From Haloprofundus halobius (GTDB lineage Archaea > Halobacteriota > Halobacteria > Halobacteriales > Haloferacaceae): a DNA stretch of 64,000 nucleotides. Of the stretch, positions 55,098 through 63,773 are shown piece after piece. The stretch is from the NCBI RefSeq assembly GCF_020097835.1, contig NZ_CP083666.1, positions 2,418,001 through 2,482,000 of the forward strand, in the 5' to 3' direction. The position numbers were made by a program, and so were the translations under genes. The notes beneath the pieces were generated by a model, which was given only the letters and a program-made list of their open reading frames with translations, had not been told where the DNA came from and did no database searches. Positions within the stretch are counted from its first letter, which is position 1; each line of letters begins with the position of its first letter.

Positions 55098-56324
55098 ATG
55101 GCTCGTATATACGCGGTCGCGAGTGCGAAAGGCGGCGTCGGCAAAACTACCACGACGGCGAATCTGGCGGCGACGCTGGCGTCTTCCGGCCACGAGGTCG
55201 CTGTCGTCGACGGCGACCTCGCGATGCCGAACCTCGCGGCCGCGTTCGACGTCGACGTCTCGGGAGCGACACTCCACGACGTACTCGCCGGGCGTGCGTC
55301 CGTCGACGACGCGATGTACACCTCGGAGTCGGGCGTCACCGTCGTCCCCGGCGACGCCAGTCTCGACGCGTTCGCGACCGCCGAGCCGACGGCGCTGCAC
55401 GCCGTGTTGGCGGAACTCGAAAGCTACGACTTCGTGCTCGTCGACACGGGGAGCGGCCTGAGCCACGACGCGGTGTTGCCGCTGGGGCTGGCGGACGCCG
55501 TCTTTCTCGTCTGCAACACCGAGCGCGACGCGCTCGGCGACACCGACAAGACGCGCGAGGTCACCCAGCGACTCGGCGGGACGGTCGCGGGCGTCGTCCT
55601 GACGCGCGTCGACCCCGAGAGTCCGAACGCGGCGGAGGTCGCAGACCGCCTGGACGCGACTGTTATCGAAGCCATCCCCGACGACGACGCGGTCACCGAG
55701 TCGGTCGCGGCCTCGGTGCCGGTGTCGGCGTACGCACCCGACAGCGACGCCACCGCGGCGTACGCGGCGCTCGCCGAGGTGGTCGAAGCGTACGACTCGG
55801 ACGCAGTGACGGAGAAACCAGTCGAGAGCGGAGACGGCGAGGACAGCGTTGACGGCGGCGTGGAAGACGACGACCACGACGACTCCGAACTCGACTCGGA
55901 GGCGAGCGCCGCGGCGGGGGCGCTCTCCATCGCCAGCGCGGAGGAGAAACTCGGTGTCGAGGCGGACGACGCGGCGGTCGAAGCCGACGAGCCAAAGGGA
56001 GACGCCACGAGCGACGGGTCCGAACCGGTCGCCGACGCCATCGACGAGGCCGAGACGGCGACGGACGCGGATGCTACCTCCGAGACCGAATCGGACGGCG
56101 TCTACGACACCGCGCTCGTCGAGGAGGCGGAGAACACCGAGAGGGAGGCCGAGGAACGCGACGCGGAGGAGTCGGGGGACACAGCGGACGTCGAGGACAC
56201 CGAAGACGCCGAAGAGACCGAGGACGACGAAGAGGCCGAAAACGTCGAGGGGGCGGAGGAAGCGGCGTCCGACGAAGAGAGCGACGGAAAGAGCAGCGGA
56301 TTCCTCGGCCGACTCCTCGGCTGA
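55098..56324 (+). CDS. MinD-family ATPase with long acidic tail
   Basis: A 408-residue protein. Residues 1-235 form a MinD/ParA ATPase: deviant Walker A KGGVGKTT at 11-18, VVDGDLAMPN, and VLVDTGSGLSHDAV. Residues 236-395 are a low-complexity, mostly Asp/Glu tail, and the last residues, SSGFLGRLLG, form a possible amphipathic membrane-targeting helix. Haloferax MinD4, which positions motility and chemosensory arrays, also has an extended acidic tail; this may be a relative. TTTATAT at about 55059-55065 and a GGGAGG sequence precede the ATG. Confidence 0.88.
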   Translation: MARIYAVASAKGGVGKTTTTANLAATLASSGHEVAVVDGDLAMPNLAAAFDVDVSGATLHDVLAGRASVDDAMYTSESGVTVVPGDASLDAFATAEPTALHAVLAELESYDFVLVDTGSGLSHDAVLPLGLADAVFLVCNTERDALGDTDKTREVTQRLGGTVAGVVLTRVDPESPNAAEVADRLDATVIEAIPDDDAVTESVAASVPVSAYAPDSDATAAYAALAEVVEAYDSDAVTEKPVESGDGEDSVDGGVEDDDHDDSELDSEASAAAGALSIASAEEKLGVEADDAAVEADEPKGDATSDGSEPVADAIDEAETATDADATSETESDGVYDTALVEEAENTEREAEERDAEESGDTADVEDTEDAEETEDDEEAENVEGAEEAASDEESDGKSSGFLGRLLG

Positions 56325-56364
56325 AAACGGGAAGTTCTTTTAGGCGACCCGTCACACCAACGGT

Positions 56365-56505
56365 ATGGCCGAAGACGAACCCGTCCCCTTCTGGTGGGTC
56401 GCGTTGTTTCTCGCACTCGCACTCGGTGCGGGCGTGATAGCCGTCACATCCGTCGGCGGTAGTCTCATCGACTCCGCGGGCGTCGCGCTCCCGCTGCTCT
56501 TCTGA
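56365..56505 (+). CDS. 46-residue membrane micro-protein
   Basis: MAEDEPVPFWW leads into a single hydrophobic helix (VALFLALALGAGVIAVTSV) and a short nonpolar end (GVALPLLF). A TTCTTTTTAGG box is centred 27 bases before the ATG, the same spacing as real genes here. It lies between the MinD-like gene and argS, on the opposite strand from argS. No function is known; confidence rests on promoter spacing and coherent composition. Confidence 0.7.
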   Translation: MAEDEPVPFWWVALFLALALGAGVIAVTSVGGSLIDSAGVALPLLF

Positions 56506-56517
56506 GCCGACGCGCGC

Positions 56518-58290
56518 TCACATCGACGTCGGAGCTTCGACACCGAGAGCGTCGAGTGCGTTTGCGACCGCGTGGCGAGCACCCGCGACGAGCGCGAGTC
56601 GCGCGGCTCTGCGTTCGCCCTCGGCGGTGAGCACCGGACACTCGCGGTAGAACGCGTTGAACGTCTCCGCGAGTTCGCGCGTGTACGTGGCGACGACGTG
56701 CGGTTCGAGGTCGTCGGCCGCCTCCTCGATGACCGCCGGGAACCGGGCGAGCGTCCGGACGAGCGCGCGTTCCTCGGGTGTGTCGAGGAGGGCCACGTCG
56801 ACCGAATCGACGCCGAGCGACTCGCCCTCGGCGACGTTGACGTCCGCCTCGGCGAGGATACCGCAACAGCGCGCGTGGATGTACTGAACGTACGGCGCGG
56901 ACTGCGCCTCGAAGTCGAGCGCGCGGTCCCACTCGAACGTGATGGCCTTCGTCGGCTGTTTCGAGACGATGTCGTAGCGGACGGCCCCGATGCCGACCTG
57001 TCGGGCGATGCGCTCGATATCCTGCTCGGTGAGGTCGTCGTCGCGGATGCGCGAGTCGAGGCGGGACTCGACCTCCTCGCGGGCGCGGGAGATGGACTCG
57101 TCGAGCAGGTCGTCGAGGTCGACGCCCGTCCCCTTCCGGGTGCTCATCTTCCCCTCGGGGAGGTTGACGTACGAGTAGATGGCGTGGCGGAGTTGGGTCG
57201 TGTCGTTGCCGAGCAGTTCGAGCGCCGCGCCCAGTTGCTCGGCCTGGAGTTTGTGATCCTCGCCGAGCACCGTCACCGCTTCGTCGTAGTTCTCGAACTT
57301 CCACTCGTGGTGGGCGAGATCGCGGGTCGTGTACAGCGTCGTCCCGTCGGAGCGAAGGAACACCATCTTCTTCTCGATACCCCAGTCGGTGAGGTCCAGT
57401 TGCCAGGCGTCCTCCTCGTAGACGGCGTGTTCTGACTCCTTGAGGCGCTCGACCACGTCGTCGGCGTCGCCGTTCCGCATGAACCGCGACTCCTTGACGA
57501 ACTCGTCGAACACGGCCGGGAGACGTGCGAGCGACTGGCGCATCCCACCGAGCACCTGGTCGACGACGACTTCGACGCGCTCGTACGTCTCCTCGTTGCC
57601 CTCCTCCAGTCCCCGCATGATGGCTTCGATTTCGGCTTCCGCCTCGGACACGTCGGCGGCGTCGCCTTCCTCCAAGAACTGGTTGCCTTTGCGGTAGTAG
57701 CGCACGAGGTCGTAGTCGGCGCGGTTACGCTCGGGTTCGGGGAGGTCCGAGTCGTCGAACGTCTCGTAAGCCCACGTGAACACCGCGACCTGTCGACCCG
57801 CGTCGTTGACGTAGTAGTGGCGTTCGACGTCGTTGCCTGCGTAGTCGAGGACGCGCGCGACGGCGTCGCCGAGAATCGGGTTCCGGGCGCGACCGACGTG
57901 GACCGGTCCCGTCGGGTTTGCGCTGGTGTGTTCGACGACGACCGATTTGCCGGTGTCCGGAAGCCGACCGAACTCCTCGTCGCTCGCCGCGGCGTCGAGC
58001 GTGTCGGCGAGATAGGCGTCGGTCGGCGAGAAGTTGACGTACGGCCCCTGCGTCGTCGCGTCGGCGACGTACTCGTACTGGTCGACGTCGAGTTCGTCGA
58101 CGAGTTGGGCGGCGACCTGCGGCGGGGCCGCGCCGAGTTCGCCGGCGAGGCGGAACGCGACGCTGGAGGCGAGCACGGCGTCGACGTCTTCGGGCGGTTC
58201 CTCGACGCCGAGATCGTCTGTCGGCGCGTCGAGCGCCGACAGCGCGTCGGTCAGCGCCGACTCGACCTGACTCCGAAACTGTCTGAACAT
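56518..58290 (-). CDS. argS: Arginyl-tRNA synthetase
   Basis: A 590-residue class I synthetase. [17 protein letters not shown] near 122-138 is the HIGH-type signature (HVGR), and KMSTRKG near 385 is the KMSKS motif. The N-terminal Add-1 domain (1-105) and the C-terminal anticodon domain (about 470-590) are both present. The ATG at 58290 has CATTTATCC on the minus strand 27 bases upstream; an upstream in-frame ATG is rejected. Confidence 0.97.
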   Translation of the reverse strand: MFRQFRSQVESALTDALSALDAPTDDLGVEEPPEDVDAVLASSVAFRLAGELGAAPPQVAAQLVDELDVDQYEYVADATTQGPYVNFSPTDAYLADTLDAAASDEEFGRLPDTGKSVVVEHTSANPTGPVHVGRARNPILGDAVARVLDYAGNDVERHYYVNDAGRQVAVFTWAYETFDDSDLPEPERNRADYDLVRYYRKGNQFLEEGDAADVSEAEAEIEAIMRGLEEGNEETYERVEVVVDQVLGGMRQSLARLPAVFDEFVKESRFMRNGDADDVVERLKESEHAVYEEDAWQLDLTDWGIEKKMVFLRSDGTTLYTTRDLAHHEWKFENYDEAVTVLGEDHKLQAEQLGAALELLGNDTTQLRHAIYSYVNLPEGKMSTRKGTGVDLDDLLDESISRAREEVESRLDSRIRDDDLTEQDIERIARQVGIGAVRYDIVSKQPTKAITFEWDRALDFEAQSAPYVQYIHARCCGILAEADVNVAEGESLGVDSVDVALLDTPEERALVRTLARFPAVIEEAADDLEPHVVATYTRELAETFNAFYRECPVLTAEGERRAARLALVAGARHAVANALDALGVEAPTSM

Positions 58291-58342
58291 GCCCGTTGGT
58301 TTTCGAGGGTCGGATAAATGTATTTCCGAACTCCCGAGAGGC

Positions 58343-58363
58343 CCCGAACCCGGCCGGTTCGGG
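58343..58363. promoter_or_regulatory. GC-rich 8-bp palindrome in the argS/ribK divergent gap
   Basis: CCCGAACC (58343-58350) and GGTTCGGG (58356-58363) are perfectly complementary with a five-base spacer. It sits about 25 bases upstream of the argS TATA box and 125 bases before the HTH-RibK TATA box, so it could bind a regulator of argS or fold in an antisense leader. The remaining gap sequence has no gene. Confidence 0.45.
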
Positions 58364-58466
58364 CGGCGCACACTAACGTATCACTACAACCGATGAACTT
58401 AGATGGGTGAAGGTCGTTACGTGGAGTAGGCGCTGTGTTCTCGCAGTAGGCACCCCATAACACATC

Positions 58467-58480
58467 TGAGACGCATCTCA
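58467..58480. promoter_or_regulatory. Candidate operator before the HTH-ribK promoter
   Basis: TGAGA (58467-58471) and TCTCA (58476-58480) form a palindrome around CGCA. It ends about eight bases before the TATA-like ACTTATGC (58489-58496), which is 27-30 bases before the ATG at 58522. Such proximity to the BRE/TATA region fits autoregulation by the HTH domain of the encoded riboflavin kinase. Confidence 0.5.
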
Positions 58481-58521
58481 TATTCGTCATACTTATGCGG
58501 ACGGCGACCGGAGTGAGAGAT

Positions 58522-59220
58522 ATGCCAGAAACGGTAGTCGCCGTCGGCCACGACGAGTTGGCCGCGTTGAAGCACGTCGCCCTCGATGGCGGATTAGCCG
58601 GGCCGGTGAAGGTGTCCTGCGCCGGGCTCGCCGAGCGCCTCGACGCGTCCAACCAGACGGCGTCGCGCCGCCTCCAGCGCCTCGACGAGTCGGGCCTCGT
58701 CGAGCGCGACATCGTCAGCGACGGACAGTGGGTGTCGATAACCGACGACGGCGAGGCCGCGCTCCGACAGGAGTACGCCGACTATCGCCGCGTCTTCGAA
58801 GACGACACCGAACTCACGCTCACCGGGAGCGTTACCGGCGGGATGGGCGAGGGCCGCCACTACATCTCGCTGTCGGGGTACATGGAGCAGTTCGAGGAGC
58901 GTCTCGGGTACGAACCGTTCGCGGGCACGCTCAACGTCGAACTCACGGACGAGTCGGTTCGGACGCGCGCGGGAATGACGAACCTCGACGCCGTGCCGAT
59001 AGACGGCTGGGAGGACGACGAACGGACGTTCGGTCCGGCGTCCTGCTACGCGGCGACCGTCGAGCACGACGGGGCGACGTACGAGACCACTCACATCATC
59101 GTTCCCGAGCGCACCCACCACGACGAGCGTCAACTGGAGATCATCGCTCCGGACAAACTCCGCGACGCGCTCGGCCTCGACGACGGCGCAACCGTCACCG
59201 TCTACGTGGAGGAGGCCTGA
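58522..59220 (+). CDS. HTH-riboflavin kinase, CTP-dependent (RbkR-like)
   Basis: A 232-residue protein with an N-terminal winged helix (about 10-75; [33 protein letters not shown]) fused to the archaeal CTP-dependent riboflavin kinase domain (about 90-230; [43 protein letters not shown]). It makes FMN from riboflavin; related fusion proteins also repress riboflavin genes (RbkR). The start is placed at 58522 because ACTTATGC is 27-30 bases upstream. The ribB gene follows immediately after its stop. Confidence 0.93.
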   Translation: MPETVVAVGHDELAALKHVALDGGLAGPVKVSCAGLAERLDASNQTASRRLQRLDESGLVERDIVSDGQWVSITDDGEAALRQEYADYRRVFEDDTELTLTGSVTGGMGEGRHYISLSGYMEQFEERLGYEPFAGTLNVELTDESVRTRAGMTNLDAVPIDGWEDDERTFGPASCYAATVEHDGATYETTHIIVPERTHHDERQLEIIAPDKLRDALGLDDGATVTVYVEEA

Positions 59221-59922
59221 ATGACCCAGCGCGCGAGCGACGAGAACGCGAGTGCGAGTGGCGGCCTCGATGCCGCCCTCGACGCCTTCCGCAGCGGCGA
59301 ACCGGTTCTCATCCACGATTTCGACGACCGGGAGGGCGAGACGGACATCGTCTACCCCGCCGGTGCGGTGACGCCGACGGCCGTCTCGCATCTGCGAAAC
59401 GACGCGGGCGGCCTCGTCTGCGTCGCCCTCTCCGACGCCGTCGCCGACGCGGTGGAGCTGCCGTTTCTCGACGACGCGCTCGACCACCCGAGCGCCGGCG
59501 ATCACGATCTCCGGTACGACAGCCGTTCGTCGTTCTCGCTGCCGGTAAACCACCGAGACACCTTCACCGGTATCACCGACGAGGACCGCGCGCTGACAAT
59601 CACGAAACTCGCCGAGGCGGCCGTCGCCGCCGAGTCCGTCGCCGTTCAATACGGCTCCGAGGAGTTCGCCGCTGAGTTCCGCTCACCCGGCCACGTCAAC
59701 CTGCTGCGCGGCGCGCCGGCGTTGCTCGCCGACAGACGCGGCCACACCGAACTCGGGCTCGCGCTCGCCGCCGAGGCCGATCTTCCCGCTGCCGTCGTCG
59801 TCTGCGAGATGCTCGACGACGAGAGCGGACGGGCGCTCTCGCCGAGCGACGCCCGCGCGTACGCCAACCGGCGCGGCTTCGCCTACCTCGACGGCGAGCA
59901 GTTAGTCGACGAACTGGCGTAG
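59221..59922 (+). CDS. ribB: 3,4-dihydroxy-2-butanone 4-phosphate synthase
   Basis: A 233-residue RibB. DFDDREGETDIV (residues 33-44) is the catalytic DREGE-type motif, AVSHLRNDAGGLVCVALSD and FSLPVNHRDTFTGITDEDRALTI are further family blocks, and PGHVNLLRG contains the conserved His. It makes the four-carbon precursor of lumazine. The ATG follows directly on the stop of HTH-ribK, so the kinase/regulator and the first committed enzyme are one operon. Confidence 0.95.
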   Translation: MTQRASDENASASGGLDAALDAFRSGEPVLIHDFDDREGETDIVYPAGAVTPTAVSHLRNDAGGLVCVALSDAVADAVELPFLDDALDHPSAGDHDLRYDSRSSFSLPVNHRDTFTGITDEDRALTITKLAEAAVAAESVAVQYGSEEFAAEFRSPGHVNLLRGAPALLADRRGHTELGLALAAEADLPAAVVVCEMLDDESGRALSPSDARAYANRRGFAYLDGEQLVDELA

Positions 59923-59945
59923 TCGGTCGTCTCTTTTCGTCTCAC

Positions 59946-60836
59946 TCACCTGCACTCGCGCCAGCTTCGCGTCGGAGTCCACCCGAGCGTCCGCGCCGCC
60001 TTCGACGTGTCGACGAGACTCTCGTGGTCTGAAACGTCGCGACGCGTCACGGCGTCGGGGTACACCTCCTCGACGAGCGTCGCCGTCGGACAGTCGACGG
60101 TCGTCTCCGCGGCCGCCGCCCAGAACGTCTCGTGGCCCGAGAAGTCGGCCGCTATGCAGCGACGAAAGAGGGCCGCGAGGTCGTCGAGGTGGACGTACGC
60201 GAACAGCGTGTTCCGCGCCGAATGGTAGAACGGCGCGTCTCGAACCGTGCCGAGCGAACGGTCCGCGTCGACGAGCGTCTCGCGCATCCGGTCGTCGTCC
60301 ATCGCGATGGGAAACCGGACCGTGCTCACCGTCTTCGGCCCGTCGTTGCGTCGGGCGATACCCTCGGCGGTCTGTTCGAGGACGCGCTTGCCGAGCGCGT
60401 ACGGGTCCCGCGGGTCGACCGGGTGCGACTCGTCGACCGGCAGGTAATCGAGCCGAACCGGGTCGGGGTCGAACCCCGCGCCGAGGGCGCTCATACTCGA
60501 CGCGACGGCGACGCTGTCGATATCGAGGTTCTGCGCGGCTTCGAGGACGTGGTAGGTAGTCATCACGTTGCTCTCGAAGGTGACGTGACCGGGGCCGGAA
60601 TCGGGTCGTGGAACCATCCCGAGGTGGACGAGGCCGTCGGCGTCGCTCGATGCGAGCGACGCATACACCTCACCTGCGTCGAGGAGGTTCGTCCGGCGGT
60701 ACTCGTCGGCGACCGATTCGCGCCGCGACCCGCGACTGAGATTCACCGTTCGGTAACCGTGTTCCTGCAGGTGTGCGAGGACGAACCGACCGACCTGTCC
60801 GTTGCCGCCGGTGACGGCGATGGTCCGAAGCGACAT
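59946..60836 (-). CDS. NAD-dependent epimerase/dehydratase
   Basis: A 296-residue extended SDR. MSLRTIAVTGGNGQVGRFVL is the TGxxGxxG NAD site, SSMSALGAG supplies the catalytic Ser region and DPYALGKRVLE the YxxxK pair near residue 152. It most resembles sugar-nucleotide epimerases or uronate dehydrogenases; the substrate is not clear. The ATG at 60836 is fixed by the fold; a large upstream open frame crosses the ilvE gene in antisense. Confidence 0.9.
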   Translation of the reverse strand: MSLRTIAVTGGNGQVGRFVLAHLQEHGYRTVNLSRGSRRESVADEYRRTNLLDAGEVYASLASSDADGLVHLGMVPRPDSGPGHVTFESNVMTTYHVLEAAQNLDIDSVAVASSMSALGAGFDPDPVRLDYLPVDESHPVDPRDPYALGKRVLEQTAEGIARRNDGPKTVSTVRFPIAMDDDRMRETLVDADRSLGTVRDAPFYHSARNTLFAYVHLDDLAALFRRCIAADFSGHETFWAAAAETTVDCPTATLVEEVYPDAVTRRDVSDHESLVDTSKAARTLGWTPTRSWRECR

Positions 60837-60950
60837 GACTCGGTGTGGGTTCTCCGCGGTCAAAGCGTCTCTCCTGTCGACGAACCGAGCACGAGGACAA
60901 ACCGTGAGGAATACGGGATGTTTTATACAGCACCCGCGAATGAGGCCACC

Positions 60951-61880
60951 ATGGGCTTCGACGAGATGGACGTTGACACCATCTGGATGAACGGCGAGTT
61001 CGTCGACTGGGACGACGCGAAGATTCACGTGCTGTCGCACGGCCTCCACTACGGAACCGGTGTCTTCGAAGGCGTCCGCTGTTACGATACCGAGAACGGC
61101 CCGGCCATCTTCCGCTGGGAGGAGCATCTCGAGCGGTTCTACAACTCCACGAAACCGTACGACATGGAGATTCCGTACGAGCCGTCGGAACTGACCGAGG
61201 CGACGCTCGAACTCATCCGCCGACAGGACCTCCAGAGCTGTTACATCCGGCCGATCGCCTACTACGGCTACGACTCGCTCGGCGTCAGTCCGGGCGACTG
61301 CCCGACGGACGTCACCATCGCCGCGTGGCCGTGGGGTGCGTACCTCGGCGAGGAGGCGCTGGAGGAAGGCATCGAGGTGATGGTCTCCTCGTGGCGCAAG
61401 CACGCCTCCAGTCAGATTCCGACGAACGCGAAGACGACTGGCCTGTACGTCAACAGCCTGCTCGCCGGTGAGGAAGCACGGCGCAACGGCTACCGCGAGG
61501 CCATCGTCCTCAACAAGGAAGGCAACGTCGCGGAGGGACCGGGCGAGAACATCTTCCTCGTCCGCGACGAGACCATCTACACGCCCGGACTCTCCCAGAG
61601 CATCCTCGACGGTATCACCCGCGACACCGTCATCAAACTGGCGCGCGAGCGCGGCTACGAAGTCGACGATACGGCAGCCATCAGCCGCGGCGAACTCCAC
61701 ACCGCCGACGAACTGTTCTTCACCGGCAGCGCCGCCGAAGTGACCCCGATCCGGCAGGTCGACAACGTCGTGATCGGCGAGGGGACGCGCGGCCCCGTCA
61801 CCGAGGAACTCCAGTCGGCGTTCTTCGACCTCGTCGAGCGGCGCACCGACGACCACGACGAGTGGTTCGACTACGTCTGA
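60951..61880 (+). CDS. ilvE: Branched-chain amino acid aminotransferase
   Basis: A 309-residue fold-type IV PLP enzyme. HGLHYGTGVFEGVRCY, RPIAYYGYDSLGV, PTNAKTTGLYVNSLLA with the PLP-binding Lys, EAIVLNKEGNVAEGPGENIFLV and ADELFFTGSAAEVTPI are the expected blocks. It converts leucine, isoleucine and valine to their keto acids and back. TTTTATAC at about 60921-60928 is 27 bases before the ATG, so a leaderless start at 60951 is well supported. Confidence 0.96.
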   Translation: MGFDEMDVDTIWMNGEFVDWDDAKIHVLSHGLHYGTGVFEGVRCYDTENGPAIFRWEEHLERFYNSTKPYDMEIPYEPSELTEATLELIRRQDLQSCYIRPIAYYGYDSLGVSPGDCPTDVTIAAWPWGAYLGEEALEEGIEVMVSSWRKHASSQIPTNAKTTGLYVNSLLAGEEARRNGYREAIVLNKEGNVAEGPGENIFLVRDETIYTPGLSQSILDGITRDTVIKLARERGYEVDDTAAISRGELHTADELFFTGSAAEVTPIRQVDNVVIGEGTRGPVTEELQSAFFDLVERRTDDHDEWFDYV

Positions 61881-62104
61881 GCGAGCAGAAGAGCCGTCTC
61901 ACGGAACAGAAAGGGCGAACAGGCGAGACAGTCGTCGTATCGGCGCGGTGCGTCGGGGCGTCTCGCGCACCCGCCTCGGCCCCGACGCGGCGGTAGTTCA
62001 GCGCACGCGGGCGGATAGTTCCGGTATCACAGTTCAACCTGCGCAGCGACGGGGCTGAGGTTCCCGTCCGGCCGCGGCGGGAATCGTGCGGGAATCGTGG
62101 AGTG

Positions 62105-62734
62105 TCAGTCGTCGTTCGACCGCTTGATGTCGTCGACCGACACCTCGTCGATGACGTCGATGTCGATGCCGGGTTCGGACTCCTCGCCGAATCCGGCGCT
62201 GAGGATGCGCGTCAGCGCCTCCTCGACGCGTTCGTCGGTCTCTTCGATGTCCTCTTCGTCGACTTCGATGACGAACCCGGAGGTGATGTTCGGAGCGGTC
62301 GGGAGAAAGAGGACGACGCGGCCGTCGTCGGTTCGTTTGCCGGTTTTGAACGCAGTCATCCGCAAGCCGTTCCACGTCTCGATTCTCACCGGCTTCTGCA
62401 GTTCTTCGGTCCCGGTGAGCGCCGTCTCGACGGCGAGTTTGGAGGCGTTATAGAGGACGCGAATCAGCGGGACCTGGTTCATCGTCGCGTCGATTCCGTC
62501 CTCGATGAGACGGCCGAACGTCGTGCGCATGAGATAGCCGACCGAGAAGACGAGCATCAGGAAGATGACGATTATCGTCAGCACGGCCAGCGCCTCGGGC
62601 ATCTGGTCGATGAGAAACGCGATGACGGGGAGTTCGGCGATCTGCTGGTAGAGCCAGTTCAGGACGAGCAGGATGACCAAAAGCGGAGTGAGGACCACGA
62701 GACCGCTCGCGAAATCGCGTTTCCACGTAGACAT
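62105..62734 (-). CDS. DUF502 membrane protein
   Basis: A 209-residue protein with two N-terminal helices (GLVVLTPLLVILLVLNWLY and AVLTIIVIFLMLVFSVGYLM) and a cytoplasmic beta-rich domain with IRVLYNASKLAVETALTG and VVLFLPTAPNITSGFVIEVDEEDIEE, the DUF502 signature. The acidic C-terminus is long. Function unknown. The minus-strand TCTTAACC is 27 bases before the ATG. The gap 61881-62104 upstream of its stop has a short direct repeat of GGGAATCGTG but no gene. Confidence 0.9.
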   Translation of the reverse strand: MSTWKRDFASGLVVLTPLLVILLVLNWLYQQIAELPVIAFLIDQMPEALAVLTIIVIFLMLVFSVGYLMRTTFGRLIEDGIDATMNQVPLIRVLYNASKLAVETALTGTEELQKPVRIETWNGLRMTAFKTGKRTDDGRVVLFLPTAPNITSGFVIEVDEEDIEETDERVEEALTRILSAGFGEESEPGIDIDVIDEVSVDDIKRSNDD

Positions 62735-62831
62735 TCTCGGTCGATACTCCGACCGGCGGGGTTAAGAGGTCTTCTACCGAGTTGCCACGTTGCGCGAGAC
62801 GGGGTGTCACGCACTCGTCCGTCGACCGCGG

Positions 62832-63671
62832 TCAGACGCCGGTGACGGCGCGGAGCGCGAACAGCGCGTTCTCCTTGCGCTCGCGGATCCGGCGGTAGAA
62901 GTAGGAGAACCACTTGTCGCCGTAGGGTGCGTACTGCCACACCTCGTAGCCCTCGGCGGCGAGTTCCCGCTGGGCGTCCTCGCGGACGCCCATCAGCATC
63001 TGAATCTCGAAGTCGGTGCCGTACTCGTCATGGAGGTCGGTCGCGTACTGGATCATCGCCGGGTCGTGGCTGCCGACGGCGATGCCGCCGTCGAACTCCT
63101 GGAACATGAACTCCAGATTCTCGCGGTACGACTCGTTGACGTCGACTTTGTCCGTGTAGGCTATCTCCTCGGGTTCGTCGTACGCGCCCTTGACGAGGCG
63201 GACCTTGCCCGGGACGTCGACGAGGCGTTCGAGGTCGGTCCGCGTCCGGCGGAGGTTCGCCTGCACGCAGACGCCGACGTTGCCGCGGGTCGCCTCGGCG
63301 AACGTCTCGTACGCCGACAGCGTCGCGTCGGTGGTGTCGTGGTCCTCCATGTCGACCCAGACGAACTCGTCGTGGTCGGCGGCCGCATCGGTGATGCGTT
63401 CGAGGTTCTCGCGGAACACGTCCTCGCCGACGTCGAGGCCGATCTGGGAGGGTTTGACCGAGACGCAGGCGTCGAGGGTCGTGCGCCCCAGGTCGGCCAA
63501 GAGGTCGACGTACGCGTCGGCGTCGGCGTCGGCGGGGTCGCGGGTGTCGTAGTGTTCGCCTAACAGGTTGAGGATGACCTTCACGCCGTCGGCGTTCGTC
63601 CGGCGGGTGTGTTCGAGCGCCGTCGCTGGCGTCTCGCCCGCGACGAACCGACTGGCGATGGGCGGAATCAT
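62832..63671 (-). CDS. putA: Proline dehydrogenase
   Basis: A 279-residue TIM-barrel flavoenzyme. VKVILNLLGEHY, VSVKPSQIGLDVG, FVWVDMEDHDTTDATL, GVCVQANLRRT, VRLVKGAYDEPEE, and near the C-terminus QMLMGVREDAQREL and YGDKWFSYFYRRIRERKEN match monofunctional ProDH. It oxidises proline to pyrroline-5-carboxylate. The minus-strand TGATAACC is about 27 bases before the ATG. A palindrome (63672-63684) touches the start codon. Confidence 0.94.
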   Translation of the reverse strand: MIPPIASRFVAGETPATALEHTRRTNADGVKVILNLLGEHYDTRDPADADADAYVDLLADLGRTTLDACVSVKPSQIGLDVGEDVFRENLERITDAAADHDEFVWVDMEDHDTTDATLSAYETFAEATRGNVGVCVQANLRRTRTDLERLVDVPGKVRLVKGAYDEPEEIAYTDKVDVNESYRENLEFMFQEFDGGIAVGSHDPAMIQYATDLHDEYGTDFEIQMLMGVREDAQRELAAEGYEVWQYAPYGDKWFSYFYRRIRERKENALFALRAVTGV

Positions 63672-63684
63672 GCAACTCAGTTGC
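63672..63684. promoter_or_regulatory. Palindrome at the putA transcription start
   Basis: GCAAC (63672-63676) and GTTGC (63680-63684) flank TCA. The site lies immediately upstream of the putA ATG, between TATA-like TGATAACC and the likely leaderless start. A repressor bound here would block initiation. Confidence 0.45.
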
Positions 63685-63773
63685 GACCATCCGGTTATCA
63701 GCGTTGTCCTCTCGAACTCGACAGGCTAACGCGACAGGAGAGAGATTAAATGCCGTCCGTGAGTGGCCGCCGT

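Noticed and set aside
58343-58363. Possible tRNA T-arm or riboswitch in the argS/ribK gap
   Set aside because: Only one hairpin is present; there is no multi-stem FMN-like structure or tRNA body. Kept as a palindrome only.
61881-62104. Possible tRNA near GGTATCACAGTTCAACCTGC
   Set aside because: A GTTCAA string is present, but no acceptor, D or anticodon stem can be paired around it on either strand.
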